From Fremontodendron californicum (taxonomy: Eukaryota > Streptophyta > Magnoliopsida > Malvales > Malvaceae), in the NCBI GenBank assembly GCA_030761205.1, contig JAULJL010000005.1, positions 8,829,501 through 8,893,500 of the forward strand: a stretch of 64,000 nucleotides of DNA, given 5' to 3'. Position 1 is the first letter of the stretch, and every line of letters begins with the position of its first letter. Under the pieces are notes generated by a model, which saw nothing but the letters and a program-made list of their open reading frames with translations, had not been told where the DNA came from and made no database searches. The position numbers and the translations under genes were made by a program. Shown here piece after piece: positions 47,514 through 59,141 of the stretch.

Positions 47514-49654
47514 TCAATTACTCAGAAGTTGATCATTCTCAAACTCCATCATCACACTGTTCAGCTTCTTATTGCTTATTCTCTGTTGGTAGATTCTTGT
47601 CTTCTCCCAACTGCAGACACAAAATACTTATAAATCAATAAATAAACAAACAATGAATGAATGAAATTATTCCAGCCAATAATTAATTAAACTTATCTAT
47701 TCCTTTACAGATATTATTCTTAATCATTATTTGGGCAGTATTAGAATGTGCCTATCCCTATCCATATGCATAGAGACAAGTTTATACATACAAATCTAAA
47801 GCTTGATTGTATCTCTTATGCTTTGAATAAATTTTTAGAAAAAGTTAAAACTATGTTACTAACCTTTGAGGAGGTGAAGAATCAGAGGATGGTAATAGCA
47901 TTTGGGCAAGTTTATCAGCGTCATGGCTGCAATTGATTACATGATTGAAGCATAAATATCGTCCGTAGGATGAGACGTCTTCGAACACACAAATGTGAGC
48001 GTCGGCGATGAACCTCAGATCGACGGTAACAAATACACCATCTTCATACATCTCAGCTGCTCCTTTTAAATACGGATTTGTGATGGTTAGGTCGGGAGTC
48101 ATCAATAGTCCTCCATTAATGGCCACCATGTTTATGTCTCGGTCCATTGCCAGCGCCCAAGCTGACTTTTCTGCTAGTGTTTTCGATAGTGCATGCCATA
48201 ACTGCTCAAAATTAAAGTCAAAGGATCAATCTATATCCAAGAACTAAACATAATTAACTAGATTTTTATTTCAAATGGAAGATTATAACTCATATTTTAG
48301 TACCTTAAACTTCTTGCAAAAATTGATGTCACTCCAGTTCTTTTCATCGAGGTCGGACGAGGCCGTGGTGCGGCCTTCGTTCCATATCACGGCTGTTATA
48401 GAAGATGTGAAAACGACCTTTTCCATTGTATCTGTTTGAGCACATGCTTCCAACACATTGTGTGCAGCTCTCACCTCAATTTCTGCCATAAATTCCTGCA
48501 CAAAAACAAGCCACATGCTTCTCTCTCTCATTATTTGTTCCTTTAAAATTGATTTTTCTAGCGTTATATGTGTACCATATGCAATGAACTTCAGTTTTGT
48601 TTCTTTCTTTTTTTTGTTACAAAAGAGGCTACAGTCTAAGGATAGGAGAATAGGTTGCAGATGGTAAGATTCGAATCTTAGACCTGTTGATAACTGTATG
48701 AACCAATTGAGTTAAACTCTGGATTCAACTACACTTTTTGCTTTGCTATGCATCCGTAGACTATAACGAGCTTAGTAGAAAAGATGAAAAAGTCGTAAAA
48801 CAAGAAAATAGAAAGATAATTACAACATACATCATAGGTGGAGTGGTCAGAGGGAGGCTCAAAGCAGTAAAACAAGCCACAACATCCCTTCAATGCATTT
48901 GTTATGCTGTGGTAGTCAAAGGGGTCTGCATCGAATACCCTTAATTTTTCATTACTGCAAGGTAGCCGCCCTTCAACTGATTGGAATTCACCTGCATATA
49001 TATTACCAACAAAAATATAAAAAGAATGAATAAAAAGGTTTAATTTTAATTATTTCACATGAACATGATAAACATTTTTTCTAATTCCATCTGTTAAATC
49101 CAATTTCCAACAAGTACTCTAACCATTAATGAACGACCATCTGCATACTGCATATAGTCATATAATTAATGCTAAGAAAATAAAATTAAATTCATATAAA
49201 ACAAACATTAAGACTACCATGCTTCTATTGTAATTTAAGTTTTTTTTTTTTTTTGAAAAATGAAGATTCGAACTCAACTCTTTTGAACACGATGATAAAT
49301 TGAATCAAATGCTCGGGTGCAACTGCAAGATCTATTATACAAGTTTAACTTGATGATAAAAGATTTGCTAGAGGTGCAATAAACTAAGTTTAGGTATTTG
49401 TTTTTGTATTATCAACTTGAACTCGAGAACATATGCAAAAAGTTGAATTGTAAGATAAAATGAAAAATGTGATAAAGGAGACACATATAAAAGAGCAAGA
49501 GAAGCTAACCATGGTGTTGGACTACTGCAGCATGGACAGTGTAACCTCTATGTAAGAGCAAATGCACAAGGGCAGAGCCAAGGTGGCCGGAGGCATCCAT
49601 TACACAAACTGTCCTTGAAATATTGTCATTGAAGTTAGAAGCAGAGCTTGCCAT
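47514..49654 (-). CDS. Cinnamoyl-CoA reductase-like protein (SNL6-like SDR)
   Basis: Minus-strand exons in coding order are 49510-49654, 48831-48991, 48304-48495, 47864-48201 and 47514-47610: 933 nt, 310 aa, consistent phases. The family is extended short-chain dehydrogenases related to cinnamoyl-CoA and dihydroflavonol reductases; SNL6 in rice is linked to lignin-associated defence. The N-terminal cofactor strand is VCVMDASGHLG (residues 16-26). Family landmarks are KLRVFDADPFDYHS, AEIEVRAAHNVLEACA, KVVFTSS and the tail IYQQRISNKKLNSV. At the active site the usual Tyr-x-x-x-Lys is His169-Ala-Leu-Ser-Lys173, so the catalytic tyrosine position is histidine. The nearby WHALSKTLAEKSAWALAMD otherwise matches the subfamily as I remember it. 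Whether it reduces cinnamoyl-CoA is doubtful. A SINE-like repeat lies in intron 2. Confidence 0.85.
48605..48725 (-). mobile_element. SINE-like tRNA-derived repeat, copy 2, in an intron
   Basis: On the minus strand it has an A-box-like GAGTTTAACTCAATTGGTTC, a B-box-like TAAGATTCGAATCTTACC, and an A-rich tail (the T run at about 48608-48615 on the plus strand). It lies in intron 2 of the reductase-like gene, in the same orientation as the gene. Copy 1 is at 27921-28053. Target duplications are not clear. Confidence 0.6.
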
Positions 49655-50722
49655 GGTTGATTAATTGATGCAAATTCAATTATTTCTACAATATTTCCAA
49701 GAAGAAGAAGAAGAAGAAATGGTTTAGAAATGGTGGAAGGGGAAATGTGGTGATGGTATTTATTATATGTGAAGGAGATTAAGAGAGTAATGAAAGAGTT
49801 TGGTTAAGTACAGATGGCTGTTGGGCAGGTGGTAGTTAGGTACTAGCTAGAACAAGAATATGCAATGCATGGTGTAGATAGAGTAGACTTGGCCAAAGGT
49901 ATAAATGAGAAAAAAGAATTATTAGGCAATGACAGATCAGATACTGCACAGTGGGGACCAATGCAAGCTAAGACCAATATTTATGACTTCAAAAGTTTTT
50001 AAGACATAACAACTGTCTCCCTCCTCTTAGGCCTTTTTTAGTTTTCAGCTACAGGCGTACGTGTGTGTAAATGTTACTTACACGTGTTACTAATAAATAA
50101 AATAACCTTTTGTTAGTAACAAAATAATTTTTATTTGATGTACTAGTGAATTTTTTTTTTTAATTTCACAAACAAATCATATATTTTGATTGTAATTTCT
50201 CTTGTACTAATAATTTCATATAAAAAAAAAACTTGTATTAATAATTTCATATAAAAAAAGAAAATTAATTTTAATTATTTTATTAAATTTTATTTTTTTT
50301 ACAATGTGATATGTTATGATTTTAATGTTAAAAAGACAAAAAAAATCATAATAATTAATATAAAATATAAAAATAAGAATATTAAGTATTTGAGATTATC
50401 AAGAATTGAATCATGATCACTGAACTAAAATTTTAAGAGTTCAACATTCTGTCAACATTTTATTTTTGGTATTTGAGTATTCACTTTCAAAAAGCTAAAA
50501 AAAAAAAAAATTGAAAATAGAAGGGAAGAAGTATTATAGTTTTGGAGAACTTATAAACAACTTAGAAAATTGAACATTTAAAACATAATAACATGTGAAC
50601 TTGAAATCAAACTCGAATTAAATATAAATATATGACAAATGAAAAATGGAATGATGAATTAATTGTAGAGTTGTTTAGATTTGAAGTTGCAGTGCATCAA
50701 AATTGAAGCATTTATTTTTACA

Positions 50723-50791
<69 letters not shown>

Positions 50792-50944
50792 AGGCAACCA
50801 GAAGTGTTGTTGTAGTATTGATTGAATTTGAAGGGATATTGCTTGGTCTAAGGTCAAAGACAGTTGTCTATACCTTTCCCATGAATGAAAATTAATATTA
50901 AGTGGCCGACCTTCAACAAAACAAAAAATGAAACAAGGTTTGAC

Positions 50945-50978
<34 letters not shown>

Positions 50979-51976
50979 ATCAGTCCATAGATTTAGCATT
51001 CAATTACAAACTCACGCCATAAAACTCGGCCACAATTTTTTCTTTGATGAAAAAGCATTGAAAATCAAGTTATGGGTTTTATCAATAACAATATTTCTTT
51101 TAGACATATGAGCTTACTATATTATTATGAAAAATTATCATATTATCGATAATAAAATTTTAAATTTCACAAGTAAAATTAAAAAAATGACACATCTTTT
51201 TAAGATTTATTTAAAAAATTAAAGATCTAATTAAAAATGAGATATAACAATTTGTGGAATTAAAAAATTTCATCATCAGTATATTAAAAATAAATTATAT
51301 TATTATTATTATGAATTTTGCTAACGAGTTACCTTTAAAACACTTTTTAATATTAGTTAATATATTATTTATAGTAATAATATTATATTAAATATAAAAG
51401 TTGATAATTTTACTCATCATTTTTAATGTATTGAATGAAAATATTATTATATATAATAACTTTAACGATTGTCTTTAAATCACTCAATAGCAAATTTATT
51501 ATTCTTATTATTATTATATGAGCACGTAGAATGTTTTCCTAAATAGGGAGGATATGATTTTGCTTATCTACCCAGTGTCCATACATCTCCATCTTGAATT
51601 TCTTTTGTTTTTTCTTCCTAGCTACCTTTGCCTCTAGAACTTTCTATCCCATTCTTTTTTTATTCTTTCATAAAATATGGAATAATTAAGAATTTTATTT
51701 TTAATATTTTAGCCATTAAAATTTGATCGAACACTGATTCAAAATTCAAATCAATGAATGAAGAGATGGGAAAGAGTCCTTTAGTTTATAAAGCTAGAAT
51801 TCAATTTCAATTGAAGTGGTATGCTGAGTACAGCCGCCAACTGTACTCTTTAATGTGTGACAATTGACATTGGTGAGTGTGAGGGTTCATTAATTAATTA
51901 ATGCTTTTTTATTTTATTTTTTCTTTCTCCTCTATTTTCATTGAAAGAGGATAATAAAATAAAGTAAATAAAATGT
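49655..51976. other. Promoter side of the reductase-like gene and AT-rich spacer
   Basis: A GAAGAA-type purine run at about 49700-49718 lies just upstream of the start codon. Further out the sequence is AT-rich with TA microsatellites near 50727-50789 and 50950-50977. No further gene is seen. Confidence 0.5.
50727..50789. repeat. (TA)n microsatellite
   Basis: A nearly pure TA run of about 60 bases, one of the longest in the window. Confidence 0.9.
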
Positions 51977-51985
51977 TTAGTTTTT

Positions 51986-53140
51986 GGATTAAACACTCAA
52001 TTGACCTTTTACTATACACATTTTGTCAATTTTTACCTGAAGAATAAAATCTTCACTTTAGTATTCGAACTTTCATTCCGTCATTCACATTGACCTCTTA
52101 AACTAACACCGTTAATTAATGATTTACGTGACAAAAAGCATCCAATCAGAGCATGACAAATGACAAAAATATCACATCATCAGTGTCACTTCATCATGAA
52201 AAGAAAAATTCAAAAAATATAAAAAATTAAAATAAAAGAGATAAAAAAAATTATAAAAATCAAAATAAAAACTGGTTTAAAAGAAATTAAAAGTTTTAAA
52301 ATTTTAAAATCTCAATTTAAAAAAAAAATCTAAAAATTATAAAAATGACAAAAAAATTAAAAAAATCACAATAAAAAAAGGAAATTAAAAAGAAAAATAA
52401 AAATAATTTTTTAAAATATAGAAATTTAAAAATTTTAAAAAAATATATGAAAATTCAAAATTAAAAAAAAAAAAAACTGGATATTTAAAATTTTAGAAAA
52501 AAGGACAGGTGAAAAATCGAGAGAGAGAAGGGGAAGAAGGAGAGGCATCACCGACGCCAATCAACCGGCCCGAGGTTGGTCTGCCTTGGACCGAATAGGT
52601 CGACACCGATCCACCTGGGTTTCTCCCTCCCCTTTCCCCCTTCCCCTTCCCCTTCCCCTTCCCCTTCTCCTTCCCCTTCTCTCTCCCTGTTTCTTTTCCC
52701 TCCTTTTTTTTTAGTTTTTTCATTTTTATTAAAAATATTCAGATTTTTTTTATTTACAAATTTTTTAATATATATAAATTTTCAGTTTTTTTTTTATAAT
52801 TTATTTTGAATTTTTATTTTTATAATTTAAAAAAAAATGAGATTTCCAAATTTTTAATTTTGATTTTTTTAAAAAAAACAATATTTTCAAAATTTTTAAA
52901 TTTTTTTTGATTTTTTTTCTTTTTATAATGAAGTGACACTAATGATGTGACATTTTTACCACGTGTTATGTTCTGATTAAATATTTATTACCTCATCATC
53001 CATTAACTAACGGTGTTAGTCCAAAAAATCAATGTGAATAACGAAATAAAAATTCGAGTACCAAACTGATCGATTTTATTCTTCAAAGTACCAAACGAAT
53101 AAAAAGTATAAAATACAAAGACCAATTGAGTATTTAACTC
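51986..53140. mobile_element. Long-TIR Mutator-like element, 1.15 kb
   Basis: The left end GGATTAAACACTCAATTGACC and the right end, read inward, GAGTTAAATACTCAATTGGTC begin inverted arms of about 200 bp. They include CACCGTTAATTAATG on the left and its inverse-related CATTAACTAACGGTG on the right. TTAGTTTTT (9 bp) flanks the element (51977-51985 and 53141-53149). The centre contains a GC-rich patch at about 52500-52690 with CCCCTT hexamer repeats, in strong contrast to the AT-rich arms. It has no transposase. Confidence 0.85.
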
Positions 53141-53149
53141 TTAGTTTTT

Positions 53150-53639
53150 CCTATAACAATTTATTTACACCTAATGTGAGGTCAAAACTCAAAACCCTTC
53201 TCTGTCCTCACTTTCCCCTTGGGCCTTCCTATTGAATCCTTCTCCTTCCTACAGAAAGAGATGAGATCTGCACCTTTGGAATTTGTGTTATATATATATA
53301 TATATATAATGAAGGATCCCTTATTAAATTTATTTTACATGATTTATATTTGTTTAATATGATCATTGTATTTTATACTTTATTCATATAGACTATGCAT
53401 GTCGAGTTTCAAGTGAATTAAAAATATATAAAAAAGTTTAATTGATATCGATTGATATGAGAAAGATATAAGATTGATTCGAAACTTTACGTGCATGACG
53501 AGTACAATTATATTGCTAAATCCAATAATCGATTTATTAAAATATTATCTGTATACGAAATTATAAAAACATATAAAACTAATTAATTTTACACTGATAT
53601 AAATGGATCTCTGCTTTTTCTCTATATAAATTTTGTTAA
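53150..53639. other. AT-rich spacer
   Basis: No gene is seen. A TA run lies at about 53290-53308. Confidence 0.5.
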
Positions 53640-53802
53640 GGAACTGTTTACCTATCAGATGTTGCAAGGATAACAGCAGATGGCATCTTGTATAAGATTT
53701 ACGTCACTGGGTTTTTTGGTTTGAAACAATGGTGCAACACCTTGAGGGGAAAAGACGACATCTACATCCGTAGACACCAACAGATCTGCACAGCTCTAAA
53801 TG
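53640..53802 (-). pseudogene. Unrecognised gene fragment, downstream part, cut off by the retrotransposon
   Basis: On the minus strand, immediately beyond the element, the frame reads SCADLLVSTDVDVVF, then SPQGVAPLFQTKKPSD, in the same frame as GDSVVLLIAPENAI on the other side of the element (59142-59200). Only one stop codon, at the junction, separates them. The frame then ends near a GT-like site around 53690. I do not recognise the protein. The continuity shows the retrotransposon inserted into a former exon. Confidence 0.6.
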
Positions 53803-54107
53803 TGATGCAGGGTAAGATCTGAAAATAGTAAACAACTAGAAAGAAAAGGTAGCCTAATTGAGAAGGACGATACATTTAGGTTTAAAAGCTGTTAAACCTT
53901 TATTGAAAGAGTTAAAACTCAGAAAAAAAAAAAAAATGATGCGGTTGCTACCCTAACTAGGGTATTTATAATAACCCTCCTAATTAAAAAGTCACATGTC
54001 AGTCACATGACCTAAATAAATACTAAAAGCATAAAACTTCAACTTAAAATAATAACTAAAGTAAGATAAACATAAATAAATAATCCTAAGTCTATGCTCC
54101 TGCATCA
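53803..54107 (-). repeat. 3' LTR of the chromovirus
   Basis: 305 bases, with the same order of blocks as 58835-59141, including TTAAACCTTTATTGAAAGAG and AACTAGGGTATTTATAATAA. Terminal TGATGC/GCATCA forms a short inverted repeat. Confidence 0.92.
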
Positions 54108-54118
54108 ATCTCCCCAGG
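54108..54118 (-). other. Polypurine tract
   Basis: On the minus strand CCTGGGGAGAT immediately precedes the 3' LTR, the expected place for the plus-strand primer of reverse transcription. Confidence 0.75.
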
Positions 54119-55361
54119 TTAAAAAGGAGCTGAATCTATTGAATAAACTTTGACTACTTCAACATGTACTTCAGGATCAATCTTCCTTAACTCTTCCTCG
54201 GCAATCCAGGTACTTTCACAAGCTGGTTTGCCCAACCATTTTATTAGGAATCGCATATATGCATTACCCCTTCTAGACTTCACTTCCCTGACATCTAGAA
54301 CTTCTTGGACAACATCAAATTGTTTAGTAGGAAGTTGATCAGCTTGGTCTTCAACTGTAGTCACATCCTCTTCATCAAACCCCTCAAATGAATATAAGTC
54401 CGAAATGTTAAAAATGGGGCTGATCTGCAACTCATAAGGTAGCTCTATTAAATAGGCATTTGAGCTAATCTTCTTCAATACCTTACACGGTCCAAACTTC
54501 CGGGACTTTAACTTATGATAAGTACCCTTAGGAAATCTATCATTCTTCAAGTGGACCAACACTAAATCTCCTTCTTCAAACTCCTTGAAACACCTATGCT
54601 GATTGGCAGCATCTGCATATGCCGCATTACTAGTTTTTAGAGCTGCTTGTACCTTCTCATGAACCCTACGAACATGATCAACAAAAGCTTTTCCATCTTC
54701 ACTCACCCTAGTTTCTTGTGGCAATGGCACTAGGTCCAACACATGTTGAGGTTTGAGACCATAAACAACTTCAAAAGGAGTCTTCTTTATAGTTCTGTTG
54801 ACTGAATTGTTGTAAATGAACTTAGCTTGCGGTATAACTGAATCTCAGCTCTTCACATGGTTTCTAACCAAACATCTCAGCAAATTACCCAAACTCCTAT
54901 TAACGGCTTTAGTCTGACCATCTGTTTGTGGATGACAAGTGCTAGAATACTTCAATTCAGTTCCTAGTTTCCGCCACAAAGTTCTCCAAAAATGGCCCAC
55001 AAACTTGACATCCCTGTCAGAAACAATTGAAGAGGGAACACCATGCAATCGTACCACTTCTTTAAAAAAACAGATAAGCTATGTGGGAGGCATCCGCTGT
55101 TTTAGAGCAGTGAATGAAATGTGTCATTTTTGAAAACCTATCCACCACAACAAAAATAGAGTCATACCCCTTTGATGTTTTAGGAAGACCCAACACAAAA
55201 TCCATGCTCAAATGGATCCACGGTGCCTCTGGTTCTGGTAATGGCGTGTACAACCCAGTGTTTTGAGATGTTCCTTTGCTAAACTGACAAACAGAGCACC
55301 GTTGCACAAATCTGCTCACATCTTTATACATTCGCTGCCAGTAATAGCGATCAGTCACCAA
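54119..55361 (-). pseudogene. Chromovirus integrase with C-terminal chromodomain, broken
   Basis: On the minus strand the zinc-finger part (YWQRMYKDVSRFVQRCSVCQ) is followed by the catalytic core with MDFVLGLPKTSKGYDS, VVVDRFSKM and HPQTDGQT, giving the expected Asp positions. The C-terminal part has KSRKFGPCKVLKKISSNAY, typical of the post-core region. A chromodomain follows (about 54330-54180: EVLDVREVKSRRGNAYMRF, then LIKWLGKPACESTW). Chromodomains are thought to guide insertion to particular chromatin. The frame is broken by a shift near 55060 at an A7 run and by a stop near 54843. Confidence 0.88.
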
Positions 55362-55393
55362 CGCTATTGTCTTGTCCCTGCCAAAATGTCCTC

Positions 55394-56984
55394 CTAGACC
55401 ATTCCCATGTAGTTCTCTAATGATTTGCTCTCGAAAAGATCATTCTGGAATGCAAAGTTGGTTGCCCTTAAAGAGATACCCTTCATGCAACCTGTACGGC
55501 AGCCTCTTGTCTGCTTCTGGTCCTTGTAATGCTGCCACAATCTGATTGAAATATGAGTCGGTAACATATTGATTTTTAAGCTCTTCAAATCCAATAACTT
55601 GGGAACTCATCGTAGTTAAAATCAACGATCGTCGACTCAAGGCATCCGCCACCACATTTGTCTTCCCTGTCTTATACTTCAAAGAGAAATTAAATTCATC
55701 CAAGTAAGAACTCCATTTAGCATGACAGTCATTGAGTTTCTTTTGCGAACTCAAATATCTTAAGGCTTGATGGTCTGAATAAACAAAAAACTCCCTATAA
55801 GCTAGGTAGTGCTGCCAGTGCCGAATTGCTCTCACCAAAGCATAAAACTCCAAATCATAAGTGGAATACCTTCGTTTCGAATCTGACAATTTCTCACTAA
55901 AAAACTCCAAAGGTTTTCCTTCTTGACTAAGAACAGCCCCAATCCCGTTATGGGAAGCATCACATTCCACAACAAATAACTTATCAAAGTCCGGTAAAGC
56001 AAGAACTGGTGCTGCTATCAACAGAAGTTAAATTCGCTCAAACGCTTTCTGAGCAGAATTGATCCAGTCGAAGTGATCCTTCTTCAAGGTTTCAGTGATG
56101 GGACTCATAATGGAGCTGAAATTCCTTATGAATCTCTTATAAAATGAAGCTAATCCATGGAAACTCCTCACTTCTTTGACTGACTGTGGTGCTGGCCAGT
56201 CTTTAATTGCTTGAACCTTTCCAGGATCAGGTTTCAGTCCTTCGACAGAGACAATGAACCCCAAAAAAACCACCTTTGTTTGTAAAAATGAGCATTTCTT
56301 CAAATTTACAAAGAGCTTATCTTTTTGTAGGACTTCCAGAACTTGGCGCAAATGCACTAAGTGCTCATTTTCACTTCGACTGTAAATCAGAATATCATCA
56401 AAATAAACGACAATAAAACGTGTCAGAAAAGGTTTGAGTACCTCAGTCATGATTCACATGAATGTACTAGGAGCATTTGACAGACCGAAAGGCATTACTA
56501 GCCATTCATATAAGCCATCTAGGGTCTTAAAAGCAGTCTTCCATTCGTCTCTTTCCCTCAGTCTAATTTGATGATATCCACTTCTCAAGTCAATCTTAGA
56601 GAATATCTTAGACCCTGCCAACTGATCAAGCATGTCCACCAAGCGTGGGATTGGAAATCGATACTTGACTGTGATTTTGTTTATGGCTCGACTGTCAACA
56701 CACATCCTCTAAGAACCATCTTTCTTAGGAGCAAGCAAGGCCGGACAAGCACAAAGACTTTTGATCTCACGCACTAGCCCTTTTTCCATCAACTCTTCAA
56801 CCTGCTTTTGCATCTCAAGCCGTTGTGCAGGCGGTATTCTGTATGCTGGCAGATTAGGTAGAGAGGCTCCCGGTACTAAGTCCATGGCATGTTGAATGTT
56901 CCTCATTGGTGGTAAGCCTTGTGGCAAGGTGTCACCAACCAATTCAGCGAACTCATGTACAATATTTGAACTGCCATAGGTCAT
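55394..56984 (-). pseudogene. Chromovirus reverse transcriptase and RNase H, broken
   Basis: On the minus strand RT motifs appear in order: CVDSRAINKITVKYRFPIPR, KIDLRSGYHQIR, MPFGLSNAPSTFM and the catalytic VVYFDDILIYS (YFDD). LGFIVSVEGLKPDPGKVQAI follows. RNase H begins about 55980 (FVVECDASHNGIGAVLSQEG), with YSDHQALRYL and ADALSRRS. In-frame stops lie near 56707 (TAG), 56452 (TGA), 56023 (TAA) and 55438 (TGA). Confidence 0.92.
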
Positions 56985-58778
56985 TCTTTGAGGTCTCCAT
57001 TACAGCCAACACTATCTATAACCTTGCTGATAACAGCGAACACCACTCCTGCTTCTCTGTCTTCATCCTCCAACTCTTCAGCTGTTAGAAAGCCATTCAA
57101 CTTGCTAGTATTGGGTGTCGCAACTTCTCTGAGGATGTAGAGTGTACTTTTTACCCGCTCTATGGAAGGAATATGTGTTTTCTCTGGTGAAATGTTGCAT
57201 ATCATAATCATATAACCAAGGTCGACCCAAAAAAATACGACAAGCATCCATTGGCACAACGTCACATAGAGCCTCATCATCCACATTACTGCCCATAACA
57301 AATTTAACTAAGCATTGAGATTGCACTGGTATCTCAAATCCTTTTTTAACCCACTGGATCTTGTATGGGTAAGGGTGTTTCTCTGTAGGCAAGTGTAGTT
57401 TGTCGATTGTTTCCTTGGAAATATAATTTTTCGAACTCCCATTGTCAATAATAGCGTCGCATACTTTGGTACCACAAAGAACGCGGGTTCGAAATATGCT
57501 TCGCCTTCTCCAATCTTCCTTATCATCTTTGGTGGTTGTTGTCATAACTCTCCGAACCATCAATGACTCTCCTTGTACCGGATAGATATCTACATCATCA
57601 TCATCGTCATTACGGTCATCATAGATAGGTTCCGACAATTCTTGGCCATCCTCATCTATTTCAATCAGATTCACTCTTCTTTTAGGACATGTGTAAGAAA
57701 AGTGTCCTCTTTCTCCACAACTGAAACACCGAATCTGACTTCCACCTCCTGTTTTGCTAAAACTTGACTGTATGCCACCTCCTGTTTTGCTAAAACCTGA
57801 CTGTGTGCCGCCCCTGAACTCATTTTTCCCCTTGTCACCTTTGTTGCTGCCCATAGTATTGCTGCCAGTCACTTTACTGGTTGAAGCAGTCCCTTTACTA
57901 CTGAAGTTGCCGTGGGAAACACTTTCCGATTTACTAAAAAAAGGCCTCCTTGCACTATAGCGCAAAACCCTTTTCTCAGCTTGCAAGGCAGATTGTCTAG
58001 CATTTTCTAAATTAAACAATCGAACCACCCCCAACTCATCTCTGATGCTTAGATCCATTCCCGCAATATAGCGAGACGTCAACTGTTCATTGGTTTCCTT
58101 CAAGCCAACTCTAATAGACGGATTATTGAATTCAGAAGTGTATTGATCAATCGACCTACCATTCTGTCTAAGTAGATGAAATTTTTGATAGAGTTTCATG
58201 GCATAATCTGCTGGCAAGAACTGTTTCCGCATCTTGCCCTTCATATGTTCCCAACTACCAATTTTCTGCTTGCCTTGACGTGCTCGCTGCTCTTCAACTC
58301 TCTTCCACGATTGAAGTGCTGCACCTTTCAAGTGAAGCTTCACAAACAAAACCATTCGAGGCTCTGCCATGGGTTTCCATTCGAAATAATTGTCCACCGT
58401 GGCTTCCTAATCTAAATAGTCTTCGGCGTGTAATTCCCCATGGAAATCATCCACTTGGATCCTCACTCCTCCACCATTCAATTCCAAGGCATGTAACAAC
58501 CGATCTTCCAATCCACATCGTGCTGCAAGATTCGCAGGTCCAGCATTATGGAAGGGGTTCTCAGTCTCTCCCTCATCAGATTCTTCCTCCTGACCACCTT
58601 TCGGCAAGTCAAAAAGGTCGTGGTCACCTTCCGGAATCTCCATTCGGGCTCCCACAAGTCCTGGTCGCTGTAAGGCTTGTACAGCCCGCGACAAATCTTC
58701 AATCATTCGCCTCATCTCAGTCAAATCTGTTTGCTACCCTTGATTTCCCCTGGCACGGCCTCTACCACGTCCAACCAT
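56985..58778 (-). pseudogene. Chromovirus gag and protease, broken
   Basis: The probable start is the ATG at 58776-58778. The capsid-like region includes LKGAALQSWKRVEEQ and NFNNPSIRVGLK-like phrases. The nucleocapsid zinc knuckle CFSCGERGHFSYTC (C-x2-C-x4-H-x4-C) lies near 57690-57735. A retropepsin-like active site follows as AIIDNGSSKNYIS near 57400-57440; the usual Asp-Ser/Thr-Gly is Asp-Asn-Gly here. Stops occur at 58734-58736 (TAG) and near 58405 (TAG); frameshifts near 57125 and again near 56985 link it to RT. Confidence 0.88.
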
Positions 58779-58811
58779 GGTAGATTGTGAATCTTGACAC
58801 AAAACAAATAT

Positions 58812-58834
58812 CTTGTTTAGCTTTGATACCAATT
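58812..58834 (-). other. Primer-binding site, initiator tRNA-Met type
   Basis: Just inside the 5' LTR the minus strand reads TTGGTATCAAAGC, close to the TGGTATCAGAGC complement of plant initiator Met-tRNA used by many Gypsy elements. Confidence 0.8.
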
Positions 58835-59141
58835 TGATGCAAGATAAGATCTGAAAACAGTAAACAACTAGAAAGAGAAGGCAGCCTAATTGAGAAGGAC
58901 GGTAGGTTTAGGTTTAAAAGCTGCTAAACCTTTATTGAAAGAGTTAAAACTCAAAAATAATAAAAAAACATGATGCGGCTGCTACCCTAACTAGGGTATT
59001 TATAATAACCCTCCTAATTAAAAAATCACATGTCAGTCACATGACCTAAATAAATACTAAAAGCATAAAACTTCAACTTAAAATAATAACTAAAGTAAGA
59101 TAAGCAAAAATAAATAATCCTAAGTCTATGCTCCTACATCA
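58835..59141 (-). repeat. 5' LTR of the chromovirus
   Basis: 307 bases, collinear with 53803-54107 with scattered substitutions and one variable A-rich run. GAATG follows it at 59142-59146. Confidence 0.92.

Larger units (their letters stand above)
53803..59141 (-). mobile_element. Ty3/Gypsy chromovirus LTR retrotransposon, decayed
   Basis: LTRs are 53803-54107 (3' LTR) and 58835-59141 (5' LTR), both starting TGATGCA and ending (G/A)CATCA. They differ at roughly 15-20 positions by eye. Flanks AAATG and GAATG are a near-perfect 5-bp duplication. A tRNA-Met-type primer site and a polypurine tract are present. The minus strand carries gag, protease, RT, RNase H, integrase and a C-terminal chromodomain in that order, the layout of chromoviruses. 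The short LTRs and 5.3-kb length would suit the Reina or Galadriel groups, which I cannot separate here. At least seven in-frame stops and three frameshifts mean it cannot move by itself. Confidence 0.93.

Noticed and set aside
52493..52809. Lys-Gly repeat and Pro-Ser repeat frames
   Set aside because: They translate the CCCCTT tract in a non-coding transposon core.
58280..58783. 167-codon plus-strand frame
   Set aside because: It is antisense to the retrotransposon gag region.
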